DNA of 64,000 bases from JAFALK01 sp042701975 (GCA_042701975.1 CP170561.1:1798001-1862000), one strand, 5' to 3'; shown: positions 43,224 to 52,586, counted from the stretch's first letter. The notes: generated from the sequence alone by a model not told the origin. Numbers and translations are program-made.

Positions 43224-43978
43224 GCGCGGCACTCGTAGAAGTCGCCAACGTCAGCAAGCGCTTCGGCGGCCTGCAGGCCGTGGACGACGTGAGCTGCGAT
43301 CTGCACGAGGGCGAGGTCGTCGGCCTGCTGGGCCACAACGGCGCCGGCAAGAGCACGCTGATCAAGTTGCTCTCGGGCGTCTATCCGATCGATGCGGGCG
43401 AGATCCGCATCCGCGGCAAGGCCTGGAGCTTCAACAGCCCGATGGACGCGCGCGCCGCCGGCATCGAGACCATCCACCAGAGCCTGGCTCTGGCGGAGAA
43501 CCTCGACGCACCGAGCAATCTCTTTCTCGGCCGCGAGCTGCGCACGAAGTTCGGCCTGCTCGACACCGACCGCATGGAGCACGAGGCGCGCCAAGTGATC
43601 CAGCGCCTGAATCCGAACTTCAAGGACTTCAAGAAGCCGGTGGGCGCCATGTCCGGCGGCCAACGCCAGACGGTGGCCATTGCCCGCGCGCTGCACTTCA
43701 ACGCCCGCATCCTGATCATGGACGAGCCCTGTGCGGCGCTCGGCCCAGCCGAGACGCGTATGGTGCTGGACACCATCCTTCGCTTGAAAGCCGAAGGCAT
43801 CGGCATCTTCCTGATCAGCCACGACATGCCCGACGTGTTCGAGGTCTGCGATCGCGCCACGGTGATGAAGAACGGCGCCGTGGTCGACACGGTGAAGGTG
43901 GCCGAGGTCACGCCCGAGGACGTGCTGGGCATGATCATCCTGGGGCAGAAGCCCAAGGGCGCGGCGATCAGGTCTTGA
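43220..43978 (+). CDS. xylG: sugar ABC transporter ATPase with a single nucleotide-binding domain
   Basis: A 252-residue ATPase. Walker A GHNGAGKST, Q-loop ETIHQSLAL, signature MSGGQRQTVAIARAL, Walker B ILIMDEPCAALGPAE and switch His in FLISHDMPD are all present. E. coli XylG is about twice as long because it holds two such domains. Here only one is encoded, as in the fructose-type FrcA. The protein should therefore act as a homodimer. Follows xylH by an ATGA overlap, and its last 11 bp overlap the convergent aldehyde dehydrogenase gene. Confidence 0.9.
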   Translation: MSAALVEVANVSKRFGGLQAVDDVSCDLHEGEVVGLLGHNGAGKSTLIKLLSGVYPIDAGEIRIRGKAWSFNSPMDARAAGIETIHQSLALAENLDAPSNLFLGRELRTKFGLLDTDRMEHEARQVIQRLNPNFKDFKKPVGAMSGGQRQTVAIARALHFNARILIMDEPCAALGPAETRMVLDTILRLKAEGIGIFLISHDMPDVFEVCDRATVMKNGAVVDTVKVAEVTPEDVLGMIILGQKPKGAAIRS

Positions 43979-45416
43979 ACTTGATCAGCAGCTTCAGCAG
44001 CTTCATCGGCCCCTTGTCGTACGGCGGCTGGAACATCATCTGGATCGCCGAGAACGGGCCCTGGTAGAACACCGGCCGCAGCTTGGAGAAGGTGATGAAG
44101 CCTTCCTTGCCGTGGTAGTGGCCCATGCCGCTGGGGCCGACGCCACCAAAGGGCAGGTCGTGCTGACCCACGTGCAGCAGCGCCTCGTTCACCGACACGC
44201 CGCCCGACATCACGTTCGAGATGTAGAACTGCTGCAGCTCGCGGTCGTTGGTGAACGGGTAGAGGGCCAGCGGTCGGTCGTGGCCGTTGATGTGCTCGAC
44301 GACCTCGCGCTTGTCGCTGTAGCTGCGCACCGGCAGGATGGGGCCGAAGATCTCGCGCTGAGAGAGCTCCATGTCCGGCGTCAGGTTGAAGACCAGGCAG
44401 GGCGGGAACTTGCGCAGGGCGCGGTCGGGCTTTTGATCGGGCACCAGCTCGACGACGCGCGCACCCTTGGCGCGCGCGTCGGCCAGGTGGCCTTCCAGCC
44501 GCGCGTAGGAACGCTCGTCGATGATCGAGGTGTAGTCCGCGCTGTTGAGGTCCGGGAAGCGTTGTGCCACGAGGCGCTTGCAATGTGCGGCAAACGCATC
44601 TTCCTGGCCCTGGGGCAGGAAGATGTAGTCGACGTTCGTGCAGATCTGGCCCGCGTTGAACATCTTGACCCACATGATGCGTTCGGCGGCCTTCTCGATG
44701 GGGAAGTCGGGGCCGACCACGGCCGGCGCCTTGCCGCCGAGTTCGAGCGTTACGGGCGTGAGGTTGCGCGCCGCGTTGGCCATCACCGCGCGGCCGGTCG
44801 TGCCCGAGCCTGTGAACAGCAGGTGGTCGAACGGCAGGCTGGAGAACGCCGGGCCGCGGCCGCCGCCGTCTTCAAAGAACGCAAGCTTGTCCGCCGCGAA
44901 ATACTTGGGCGTGACTTCCTTGAGCAGCGCGGCCAGGTGCTGCGAGTTTTCGCTCATCTTCACCATCGCGCGGTTGCCGGCACCAAGGATGGCGGCCAGC
45001 GGGCTGAAGGAGAGGTTCAGCGGAAAGTTCCACGGCACGATCACGCCGACCACGCCCAGCGGCTGCGGGATCACGCGGTTCTTGGCCAGCGGATACATCG
45101 CCATGTCGATGTGGCGGCGCTGCGGCTTCATCCACTTGCCGAGCTTTTTGCTGATGTCCTTGATCGACTCCAGCACGACGAAGTACTCGGCGAACAGCGT
45201 CTCGAAGGCGCTGCGGTTGCCGTAGTCCTTGCAGATGGCCTCGACCAGTTGCTCGCGGTGGTCCTTCAGCAACTGAGCCAGCCGGTCGAGATCGGCGCGG
45301 CGCTCGGCCAGGCTGGGCTCGGGATGGGCCAGATAGGCGCGGCGCTGGGCGTCGAAGGCTTGCTGGAATTCCAGCGGGATGTCGACCAGGCTGTTCTCGG
45401 GCAGGCGTGCGTTCAT
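43968..45416 (-). CDS. calB: coniferyl aldehyde dehydrogenase
   Basis: A 482-residue NAD(P)+-dependent aldehyde dehydrogenase. Cofactor and active-site blocks: VPWNFPLNLSFSPLAAILGA, SGTTGRAVMANAARNLTPV, general base E225 in LELGGKAP, and the nucleophile C259 in GQICTNVDYIF. The C-terminal HDLPFGGVGPSGMGHYHGKE and the helical tail MKLLKLLIKFKT are features of CalB-type enzymes that oxidise coniferyl and related aromatic aldehydes. It is divergent from an iron alcohol dehydrogenase with 103 bp between, suggesting paired oxidation of alcohol and aldehyde; this is inference. Confidence 0.88.
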   Translation of the reverse strand: MNARLPENSLVDIPLEFQQAFDAQRRAYLAHPEPSLAERRADLDRLAQLLKDHREQLVEAICKDYGNRSAFETLFAEYFVVLESIKDISKKLGKWMKPQRRHIDMAMYPLAKNRVIPQPLGVVGVIVPWNFPLNLSFSPLAAILGAGNRAMVKMSENSQHLAALLKEVTPKYFAADKLAFFEDGGGRGPAFSSLPFDHLLFTGSGTTGRAVMANAARNLTPVTLELGGKAPAVVGPDFPIEKAAERIMWVKMFNAGQICTNVDYIFLPQGQEDAFAAHCKRLVAQRFPDLNSADYTSIIDERSYARLEGHLADARAKGARVVELVPDQKPDRALRKFPPCLVFNLTPDMELSQREIFGPILPVRSYSDKREVVEHINGHDRPLALYPFTNDRELQQFYISNVMSGGVSVNEALLHVGQHDLPFGGVGPSGMGHYHGKEGFITFSKLRPVFYQGPFSAIQMMFQPPYDKGPMKLLKLLIKFKT

Positions 45417-45519
45417 CTTGTTGTCTCCTCGGGAACGTCGAGCATAAACCCATAGTCATGGCTACGGTGCTGCTGGGAAACGCGAACCTCTCAGCACCCA
45501 GGCGCCACAATCGGCAGCC

Positions 45520-46656
45520 ATGCAAGCCTTCTCTTTCGCCACGACGCCGCGCCTGCTGGTCCAGCGCGGCGGCTCCGCACACCTGGGCGAGCAAGCCCGG
45601 CGGATGGGCGCCAGCCGCGTCTTCCTCGTCAGCGATGCGGGCCTGATGCGGGCCGGCGTGGTGGAACCGGCGCTGGCCTCGCTGCGCGCCGCTGGCATCG
45701 ACGTAACCGTGTATGCCGACGTACAGGCCGACCCGCCCGAAACCGTGGTGCTGGCCGCTGCACAGCTGGCGCGCGACGCGGGCTCGGACCTCGTCGTCGG
45801 CCTGGGCGGCGGCAGCTCGCTCGACACAGCCAAGCTGGTGGCGCTGCTGGCCGGTGGCTCCGAATCGCTCGAGGCGATCTACGGCGTGGATCTGGCCCGC
45901 GGTCCGCGGCTGCCGCTGGTGCTCGTGCCCACCACGGCGGGCACGGGCTCGGAGGTCACACCGATCTCGATCGTCACCACACCCACGCACGAGAAGAAGG
46001 GCGTGGTCACGCCGCTGCTCTATCCGGACCTGGCGCTGCTCGATGCCGAACTCACGCTCGGCCTGCCGCCGGCCGTGACGGCGATGACGGGCGTGGACGC
46101 GATGGTCCACGCCATCGAGGCCTACACGGGCCGGCTCAAGAAGAACCCGCTGTCCGACGCCTTCGCGCTCGACGCGCTGAAGCGGCTCTTCCATCACATC
46201 GACCGCGTGGTGCAGACCGGCGCGGACATCGAGGCGCGCGAGCAGATGCTGCTCGGCTCCTGCATGGCCGGCATCGCCTTTGCCAACTCGCCGGTGGGCG
46301 CGGTGCATGCGCTGGCCTATCCGCTGGGCGGCCACCATCACGTGCCGCACGGCTTGTCCAACAGCCTGGTGCTGGCGCCGGTGCTGCGCTTCAACCTCGA
46401 GGCAGCGCGTGCGCACTACGCCGAGCTCGGCCGCGCGGTGCTCGGGCCTGCGGCTTCGGCCGAGGATTTCGTCGCGGCCATCGAAGCGCTGGTGGCGCGC
46501 ATGCCGTATGCGCAGACGCTGCGCGAAGTCGGCGTGAGCGAGCCTGAGCTGGCCTTGCTGGCCGAAGATGCACTCAAGGTCCAGCGCCTGCTCGTCAACA
46601 ACCCGCGCGAGGTGCAGCCTGCCGATGCACTCGCGCTCTACAGGGAGGCCTTCTGA
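45520..46656 (+). CDS. iron-containing alcohol dehydrogenase
   Basis: A 378-residue group III dehydrogenase. NAD-binding GLGGGSSLDTAKLVALLA, then VPTTAGTGSEVTPISIVTT. Iron ligands lie in GVDAMVHAIEAYTG (Asp, His) and in GAVHALAYPLGGHHHVPHGL (His, His). The family reduces or oxidises short-chain or aromatic alcohols and aldehydes. The substrate is unknown. It lies divergent from calB and abuts the thioesterase gene (stop at 46654-46656, next ATG at 46657), so the two are one operon. Confidence 0.92.
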   Translation: MQAFSFATTPRLLVQRGGSAHLGEQARRMGASRVFLVSDAGLMRAGVVEPALASLRAAGIDVTVYADVQADPPETVVLAAAQLARDAGSDLVVGLGGGSSLDTAKLVALLAGGSESLEAIYGVDLARGPRLPLVLVPTTAGTGSEVTPISIVTTPTHEKKGVVTPLLYPDLALLDAELTLGLPPAVTAMTGVDAMVHAIEAYTGRLKKNPLSDAFALDALKRLFHHIDRVVQTGADIEAREQMLLGSCMAGIAFANSPVGAVHALAYPLGGHHHVPHGLSNSLVLAPVLRFNLEAARAHYAELGRAVLGPAASAEDFVAAIEALVARMPYAQTLREVGVSEPELALLAEDALKVQRLLVNNPREVQPADALALYREAF

Positions 46657-47127
46657 ATGCCGGCTGCCCATGCAACGCCGCTGCGCGACACGCGCCTGTC
46701 CGACTTCCCGCATGTCTTCGAGCTGCCCACACGCTGGATGGACAACGACATCTATGGCCACGTCAACAACGTCAGCTACTACAGCTATTTCGACACGGCG
46801 GTGAACCGCTACCTGATCGATGCGGGCGTGCTCGACATCCACAAGGATCCGGTGGTGGGCTTCGTGGTGGAGACCGGCTGCAGCTACTTCCGCGCCGTCG
46901 CCTTTCCCGATGCGCTGCGGCTCGGCCTGCGCGTGGCGCACCTGGGCACGAGCAGCGTGCGCTATGAGATCGCGCTGTTCCGCGCGGGCGAGGAGGACGC
47001 ACCGGCGGCAGTCGCCCACTTCGTGCACGTCTATGTGGAGCGGGCCAGTGGGCGATCGGCGCCCATTCCGCCGGCGGCCCGCGCGACACTGCAGCAAATC
47101 CTCGTTGTGGCTAACGCGTCTGGCTGA
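46657..47127 (+). CDS. acyl-CoA thioesterase, 4-hydroxybenzoyl-CoA thioesterase-like
   Basis: A 156-residue hotdog-fold protein. The active-site block is TRWMDNDIYGHVNNVSYYSY, with the catalytic Asp in the D.D.YGHVNN motif. Later SSVRYEIALFRAGEE and HFVHVYVERASGRSAPIP fit the YbgC/4HBT group. It begins one base after the dehydrogenase stop, so it is strongly coupled to it. With calB nearby, hydrolysis of an aromatic or medium-chain acyl-CoA is a reasonable guess. Confidence 0.88.
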   Translation: MPAAHATPLRDTRLSDFPHVFELPTRWMDNDIYGHVNNVSYYSYFDTAVNRYLIDAGVLDIHKDPVVGFVVETGCSYFRAVAFPDALRLGLRVAHLGTSSVRYEIALFRAGEEDAPAAVAHFVHVYVERASGRSAPIPPAARATLQQILVVANASG

Positions 47128-47188
47128 CGCTTGAATTTGACGTTAGAGTGGTTCCATCCTGCGGCCTTTGCTGTGGGTTGCAGCGGCC

Positions 47189-49441
47189 ATGGACCTTCGT
47201 GACGACGAGCTGGAGTTTCTGGACGACGACGCCGGAGCGCCACCTGCGTCCGCCCTGGAGGGGTGGCGCATCCTGATCGTCGACGACGACGAAGGCATGC
47301 ACGTGGCCACGCAGCTGGCCTTCAACGGGTTTCTCTTCGCCGGTCGGCCGGTGCATTTCGAGAGCGCGTTCAGCGGTGCAGAGGCGCGCAGTCGCCTGGC
47401 AGCGGACGAGCCCTACGCCTGCGTGCTGCTCGACGTGGTCATGGAGACCGATCACGCGGGCCTGGACACGGTGCGCTACATCCGGCGCGAACTGCAGAAC
47501 GACCTGCTGCGCATCATCCTGCGCACCGGCCAGCCGGGCACGGCGCCTGAGCTTTCGGTCGTGCAGGACTACGACATCAACGACTACCGCGAGAAGGGCC
47601 GCACGACGACGGAGCATCTGCGCACCTCGGTCACCGCGGCGCTGCGCAGCTACCAGCAGCTGCAGACCATCCAAGAGAACCGCCGCGGCCTGGAGATGGT
47701 GATCACGGCCTCGGCCTCGCTGCTGTCGCAGCAGAACCTGGCGGATTTCGCCTCTGGCATCCTGACCCAGATCGCGGCGCTGCTGCATGTGCGGCCCGAG
47801 GGCATCGTGTGCGTCTCGGCGCGGCGCGGGAATGAAGCGTCCGTCACGCCGGAGCTGCAGGTCTTTGCCGCCGCCGGCCGTTACGCGCCGCATGTGGAGA
47901 AGCCGCTGCGGGCGCAGGACGATCCGGCCTTGGTGGAGCTGATCCGCGGCGTGCTGCGTGAACGCGTCAGTCGCTTCGGCGACCGCGTGAGCTACCTCTA
48001 CCTGCCGGTGACCAAGCTCGGCGAAATCGTCGTGGTGGTCAACAGCGACGGGCCGATCGGGGAGATGGACCGCAAGCTGCTCGAACTCTTCGGCATCAAC
48101 ATCGCCATCGGCTTCGACAACGGCTTCATGTACCGCGAGATGGAGCGGCTGGCCTATGTGGATTCGCTGACCGGCCTGCCCAACCTGAACGGCCTGGACC
48201 GCCGGCTGGGCGATCTGGAGGACGCGGAGAAGCGGCGCGTGCTGGCCTTTGCCGACGTCGATCACTTCGAAGGCATCAACGACGGCCTGGGCCGAGTCGC
48301 GGGCGATGGCGTGCTTCGCCATGTGGCCAGCGTGCTGGCTGCTTGGCCGGGCTTGGAGGTGGTGGCGCGTGTGCGCGGCGATGTGTTCGCCATCGTCTAC
48401 GGCGTGGACGAAGCCGGGCCGACGCTGCCGCTGCTGGAGATCAGCCATCGGATGAAGCAGCGCATCGAGATCGATAGCCATCCGCTCAACCTGAGCCTGA
48501 CCATCGGCGCCGTGGTGTTCCAGTCCGGCCAGCAGGCGGTGAGCGCGCTCGTGGCCAATGCCGGCGTGGCGCTCAAGGAGGCCAAGCGCGAGCGCCAGGG
48601 CGGGCACCTGTTCTTCGAGGAGGGCATGAACGCCGAGCTGCGCCGGCGCCTGCACCTCACCGCGCGCATGGACGAGGCGCTGCGCCGCCAGGACTTCTTC
48701 CTGCTCTACCAGCCGCAGATTGACCTGGAGAGCGGGCAGCTCGTGGGCGTGGAAGCGCTGGTGCGCTGGCGCGACGGCGGCGAGGTCATCCCGCCCAACC
48801 ATTTCATTCCCGTGGCCGAGAGCTCGGGCCTGATTCTGCCGCTGGGACGCTGGGTGCTCGAAGAAGCCATGCGGCAGCAGCGTGTGTGGGCCGCACAGGG
48901 CATCGCGCTGCGCATGGCGGTGAACGTGTCGTCCCGGCAGCTGCGCGAGGACGACGACCTGGTGGACTTCATCGACGGCCTGCTGAAGAACGGCACGCCG
49001 GTGGCATTGGAAATCGAGGTGACCGAATCCGGCGTGATCGGCGATCACGAGGGTGGCATGGGCCGGTTGCATGCGATCCAGCAGTTGGGCGTGCAGATTG
49101 CCATCGACGACTTCGGCACCGGCTATTCATCGCTGGGCCAGCTGCGCCACTTGCCGGCGGATCGGCTCAAGATCGACCGCGCCTTCGTCAAGGGCATCGA
49201 GACCGATCACGACGATCGCCAGATCGCGGAGATGGTCGTCGGCATGGGCCGCCGGCTGCGGCTCTCGGTGCTGGCCGAAGGCGTGGAGGACGAGGCGCAG
49301 CGCGACGTGCTCAAGGCCGTGGGCTGCAACGAGGCGCAGGGCTATCTGTTTGCGCGGCCGCTACCGCCGGACGAGGTACTGGCGCTGGCGCGCAAGATGG
49401 GCGTGGTGGCGTCAGCGCCTGCCGCTTCCGAGCCTCAGTGA
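47189..49441 (+). CDS. response regulator with DUF3369, degenerate GGDEF and EAL domains
   Basis: About 750 residues. REC domain first (RILIVDDDEGMHVATQLAFN, phospho-acceptor Asp in CVLLDVVMETDH). DUF3369 follows, with ENRRGLEMVITASASLLSQQ. The GGDEF-like domain reads VVARVRGDVFAIVYG where active cyclases have GGDEF, so synthesis is unlikely. The EAL domain is intact: GVEALVRWRDGGEV, EIEVTESGVIGDHE, AIDDFGTGYSSLGQLR. It is thus probably a phosphodiesterase controlled by phosphorylation from an unlinked kinase. ATG at 47189 is preferred; a TTG at 47168 is possible. The 3' end overlaps a convergent small gene by 7 bp. Confidence 0.93.
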   Translation: MDLRDDELEFLDDDAGAPPASALEGWRILIVDDDEGMHVATQLAFNGFLFAGRPVHFESAFSGAEARSRLAADEPYACVLLDVVMETDHAGLDTVRYIRRELQNDLLRIILRTGQPGTAPELSVVQDYDINDYREKGRTTTEHLRTSVTAALRSYQQLQTIQENRRGLEMVITASASLLSQQNLADFASGILTQIAALLHVRPEGIVCVSARRGNEASVTPELQVFAAAGRYAPHVEKPLRAQDDPALVELIRGVLRERVSRFGDRVSYLYLPVTKLGEIVVVVNSDGPIGEMDRKLLELFGINIAIGFDNGFMYREMERLAYVDSLTGLPNLNGLDRRLGDLEDAEKRRVLAFADVDHFEGINDGLGRVAGDGVLRHVASVLAAWPGLEVVARVRGDVFAIVYGVDEAGPTLPLLEISHRMKQRIEIDSHPLNLSLTIGAVVFQSGQQAVSALVANAGVALKEAKRERQGGHLFFEEGMNAELRRRLHLTARMDEALRRQDFFLLYQPQIDLESGQLVGVEALVRWRDGGEVIPPNHFIPVAESSGLILPLGRWVLEEAMRQQRVWAAQGIALRMAVNVSSRQLREDDDLVDFIDGLLKNGTPVALEIEVTESGVIGDHEGGMGRLHAIQQLGVQIAIDDFGTGYSSLGQLRHLPADRLKIDRAFVKGIETDHDDRQIAEMVVGMGRRLRLSVLAEGVEDEAQRDVLKAVGCNEAQGYLFARPLPPDEVLALARKMGVVASAPAASEPQ

Positions 49442-49776
49442 AGCGTGCGGCGGTCGGGGCCGCTGCCGGCTGAATCGCCGCTGCCGCCTTCGCTGTCGTC
49501 GCCGCCTTCGTCACCATCGCTCTTGCGCTGGTCTCCGAGCTTGTACACATTGCCCTTCCAGCGGCCACGGGCCGGGCGGCGCGCGCGCTGGATGGCTTCG
49601 ACCGCCTGGGCTTGAGCCTGCGCACGCGCCTTGCGCCGCAGCGGATCGCGCGCCAAGGCTTCCAGGCGCAGCTGCCAGCGGCGCGGCAGGGCCATGTGGA
49701 TGAGCAATGCCACTGCGGCAATGAGCCCCAGGGCAGCCAGGATTTTCTCGACGACCATGGGCGGGATTATCCGCAT
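49435..49776 (-). CDS. small membrane protein of unknown function
   Basis: About 113 residues. One membrane helix near the start (KILAALGLIAAVALLIHMAL), then a basic cytoplasmic stretch RRWQLRLEALARDPLRRKAR, an RRPARGRWKGNVYKLGDQRK segment, and an acidic Gly/Ser-rich tail. ATG at 49774-49776 or 49756-49758. The shape (short anchor plus basic region) is common in uncharacterised betaproteobacterial proteins. The family is not recognised. Confidence 0.6.
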   Translation of the reverse strand: MRIIPPMVVEKILAALGLIAAVALLIHMALPRRWQLRLEALARDPLRRKARAQAQAQAVEAIQRARRPARGRWKGNVYKLGDQRKSDGDEGGDDSEGGSGDSAGSGPDRRTLH

Positions 49777-49815
49777 GACCAATGGCCGTGCACGCGCTGC
49801 TGCCTAGAATCCCCC

Positions 49816-49845
49816 CGCCCGTGAATTCTTGCGGGCGATTTTTTT
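49816..49845 (+). terminator. intrinsic-terminator-like hairpin in the leader of the S9 peptidase gene
   Basis: CGCCCG at 49816-49821 pairs with CGGGCG at 49832-49837 (10-base loop), followed by seven T at 49839-49845. A possible -10 box TAGAAT lies at 49805-49810, so the hairpin would be at the very 5' end of the peptidase transcript, 26 bp before its ATG at 49872. It either insulates the gene from upstream read-through or acts as an attenuator. Confidence 0.6.
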
Positions 49846-49871
49846 GCTTCTCCACACAGAAGACGCAGCCT

Positions 49872-52565
49872 ATGAAGAAGAACCGTCCCGCAGCCCTGGG
49901 CTGCCTCGCGCTGGCTCTGGCCGCCGCGCTGTCCACCGGCCTGATGGCCGCCGCGCAGGCCGCTGATGCGCCGAAGGCCGCCACTGGCCTCACGCTCGAG
50001 CAGCTCTACCGCGCCAAGCCCTACACCGGCACCAGCGCGCAGGAGATCGAGTTCAGCCACAGCGGCCGTTATCTGGCCTATCGCTGGAACCCATACGGCG
50101 AGCCGGGCACGGATCTTTACGTGTACGACACGCAGACCGGCAAGACGCAGCGCCTGACGTCGCCGCTCGTGATGGCCGCGTACGACGCGCCGGAAGACCT
50201 CGAACGCTTCGCCGCCAAGCGCGCGCAGAAGACGGCCGAGATGGAAGCCCGCCAGGCCCGCGAGGAAGCCCAGGTGGCCTACCTGCGGGGCGAGAAGGTC
50301 GATCTGGACCAGTGGGACAAGGCCGATCTGGAGAAGGTGCGCGCCGAAGCGCAGGCCAAGTGGGCCCGCGACGAAGCCAAGAAGGCCGCCGACAAGGCCG
50401 ACGCCGAAGTTGAGAAGCAGGCCATGGCCGCGCTCGAAGCCCGCCGCGGCGGCAAGGCTGTGCCGGCTGCCGCCAGCGCCCCGGCCAGCGCAGCCAGCGC
50501 CGCTACCTTCCCCAAGAAGGAAGACTGGGAATGGAGTGAGGAGCTCAAGAAGTGGCGCGACAAGAACAAGCTCAAGCCCACCGACACCTATCCGGGTGTG
50601 ACGCAGCTCGTCTGGGCCCACCAGAAGGACGAGCTGGTGTTCCAGTACCGCGGCGGCCTGTTCCGCTGGCAGGCTTCGGCGGCGGGCAAGATCGAGGCGC
50701 TGCAAGCCACCGGCCGCAAGCTCACGGCCAATGCCTACACCGCTGACGATGCCGGTTATGTGTTCAGCGACGACAAGCGCGTGCTGCGCGCGCGCTTCAA
50801 CGGCGGTGGCGGCGTGGACGTGCTCAACCGCGAGCTGATCCATCCGGACGATGCCGACAAGAAGTACAAGATCGAATCGACCGTGATCAGCGAAGACGGC
50901 CGCTGGATGTCGCTCGCCGCCGAACTGCCCGCCAAGACCGGCCCGGACGGCAAGCCCGTCAAGCCCACGACGGCCACCGTGGAGATCATGCGTTATGACC
51001 AGCGCTGGGCCGGCGCCAAGAAGACCGACCGCGAAGAAGTGGCCGACGACAAGCGCATGGAGCCCGATGTGGCGCTGTACATCCGCCGCGTGCCGCAGGC
51101 CGGTGAAGCGCCTTCGCGCCAGCCGCAGCCCGTGTTCACGCACGCCGGCGGCGATGTCTGGTTCGAGATGAGCACCGTGGCCTGGGCCAAGGACGGCAGC
51201 CACTACGCCTTCACCACCTGGGAGCGCGAGAAGGAGCTGCTGCGCGTCTACCTCGGAACGGCCGACGAGAACGCCAAGCCCCAGATGGTGCTGGAGCGTC
51301 GCGGCGACGTCGGCCACGAAGTGGTCAACGTGCTGGCTCCGCGCTTCACGCCCGACGGCAAGAGCCTGGTGCTGGGCCTGGACGAACAGCAGTACCGCCA
51401 GCCCTACGCCATTGATGTGGCCACCCACGCGCTGCGTCCGCTGCTCAAAGGCGACTTTGAAGCGACCAAGGTGCTGGGCTTCACGCCTGACAGCAAGGCC
51501 ATGTTCGTCACCGCGAACAAGGAAGACTTCGCCGGCATGAACGTCTGGCGCGTGGACCTGGCCAGCGGCGCCATGACGGCGCTGGGCGACAAGGGCGAGA
51601 TGTACCGCAGCGCCGCCGTCTCCGACGACGGCCGCCTCGTGGCCGCCAACGGTGGCAACTGGGCCGCCCGCCCCGAACTGAAGCTGCTCTCCGGTGTGCA
51701 GGCCGTGGCCGAGAAGACGCTCACGCAAAGCCACGATGCCAAGGCTTGGGGCCAGGTCGACGTGCTGCGCCCCGAGCGCTTCACGTTCAAGAATCGCGCT
51801 GGCGATGAGATCCAGGGTTATGTCTTCAAGCCCGCCGGCTGGAAGGCCAGCGACAAGCGCCCGGCCGTGATGTACGTCTACGGCGGCCCGCTGAACGACC
51901 GCCACATTGTCGAGCTGGACAGCTTCCAGCAGACGGCCTACCTCTTCGGCATGTACATGGCCTCCAAGCACGGCTATGTGATGGTGACCGTGGATCCACG
52001 CGGTCATTCGAACTATGGCCGCAAGTTCAGCGACGCCAACTGGGAGCAGCCGGGCAAGCCGCAGGCCGACGACCTGGAAGATGCGCTGAACTACGCCGCT
52101 AGCAACTTCGGCGTGGACAAGACCCGCGTGGGCCTGACCGGTTGGAGCTTCGGCGGCTTCCAGACCCAGTTCACGATGTACACCAAGCCTGAGCTGTTCG
52201 CCGCCGGCATCGCCGGCGCAGGCCCGACGGAATGGGAGAACTACAACGCCTGGTACACCGGCCGCACGCTCGGCAAGACCGACCGCAGCAAGGCTTCGCT
52301 CAAGCGCTTCTCGCTGATCCCGCTGGCCAAAAACCTGAAGAAGCCGCTGCTGCTCGTGCACGGCATGGTCGACGATAACGTGCTCTACCAGGACACGGTG
52401 AACGTCTACCGTGCGCTGCTCGAATCGGGCAAGGACGCGCTGGTCGACCTGTACCTGGACCCGGAAGGCCGCCACGGCATGGGCGGTGCGGTGCAGCCGG
52501 TGAACCTGCACCGCAAGTTCGAGGCGTTCTGGGTGCGCAACCTGGGTGAGGGTGCGGCGAAGTAA
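49872..52565 (+). CDS. exported S9-family prolyl oligopeptidase-like peptidase, with charged insertion
   Basis: An 897-residue protein with a signal peptide (KKNRPAALGCLALALAAALS, cleavage near AQA/ADA). The first two thirds form a WD40-like propeller (LAYRWNPYGEPGTDLYVYDT, FSDDKRVLRARFNGGGG). The C-terminal alpha/beta-hydrolase carries the catalytic Ser759 in GWSFGGFQ, with Asp in HGMVDDNVLY and His in PEGRHGM. Residues about 111-213 are an extra Glu/Ala/Lys-rich coiled-coil-like stretch ending in an Ala/Pro/Ser linker, which ordinary family members lack. ATG at 49872 is chosen because it starts the signal peptide. Monocistronic, with its own terminator. Confidence 0.9.
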   Translation: MKKNRPAALGCLALALAAALSTGLMAAAQAADAPKAATGLTLEQLYRAKPYTGTSAQEIEFSHSGRYLAYRWNPYGEPGTDLYVYDTQTGKTQRLTSPLVMAAYDAPEDLERFAAKRAQKTAEMEARQAREEAQVAYLRGEKVDLDQWDKADLEKVRAEAQAKWARDEAKKAADKADAEVEKQAMAALEARRGGKAVPAAASAPASAASAATFPKKEDWEWSEELKKWRDKNKLKPTDTYPGVTQLVWAHQKDELVFQYRGGLFRWQASAAGKIEALQATGRKLTANAYTADDAGYVFSDDKRVLRARFNGGGGVDVLNRELIHPDDADKKYKIESTVISEDGRWMSLAAELPAKTGPDGKPVKPTTATVEIMRYDQRWAGAKKTDREEVADDKRMEPDVALYIRRVPQAGEAPSRQPQPVFTHAGGDVWFEMSTVAWAKDGSHYAFTTWEREKELLRVYLGTADENAKPQMVLERRGDVGHEVVNVLAPRFTPDGKSLVLGLDEQQYRQPYAIDVATHALRPLLKGDFEATKVLGFTPDSKAMFVTANKEDFAGMNVWRVDLASGAMTALGDKGEMYRSAAVSDDGRLVAANGGNWAARPELKLLSGVQAVAEKTLTQSHDAKAWGQVDVLRPERFTFKNRAGDEIQGYVFKPAGWKASDKRPAVMYVYGGPLNDRHIVELDSFQQTAYLFGMYMASKHGYVMVTVDPRGHSNYGRKFSDANWEQPGKPQADDLEDALNYAASNFGVDKTRVGLTGWSFGGFQTQFTMYTKPELFAAGIAGAGPTEWENYNAWYTGRTLGKTDRSKASLKRFSLIPLAKNLKKPLLLVHGMVDDNVLYQDTVNVYRALLESGKDALVDLYLDPEGRHGMGGAVQPVNLHRKFEAFWVRNLGEGAAK

Positions 52566-52586
52566 GCTGCCTTCAGCGTCATAAAC

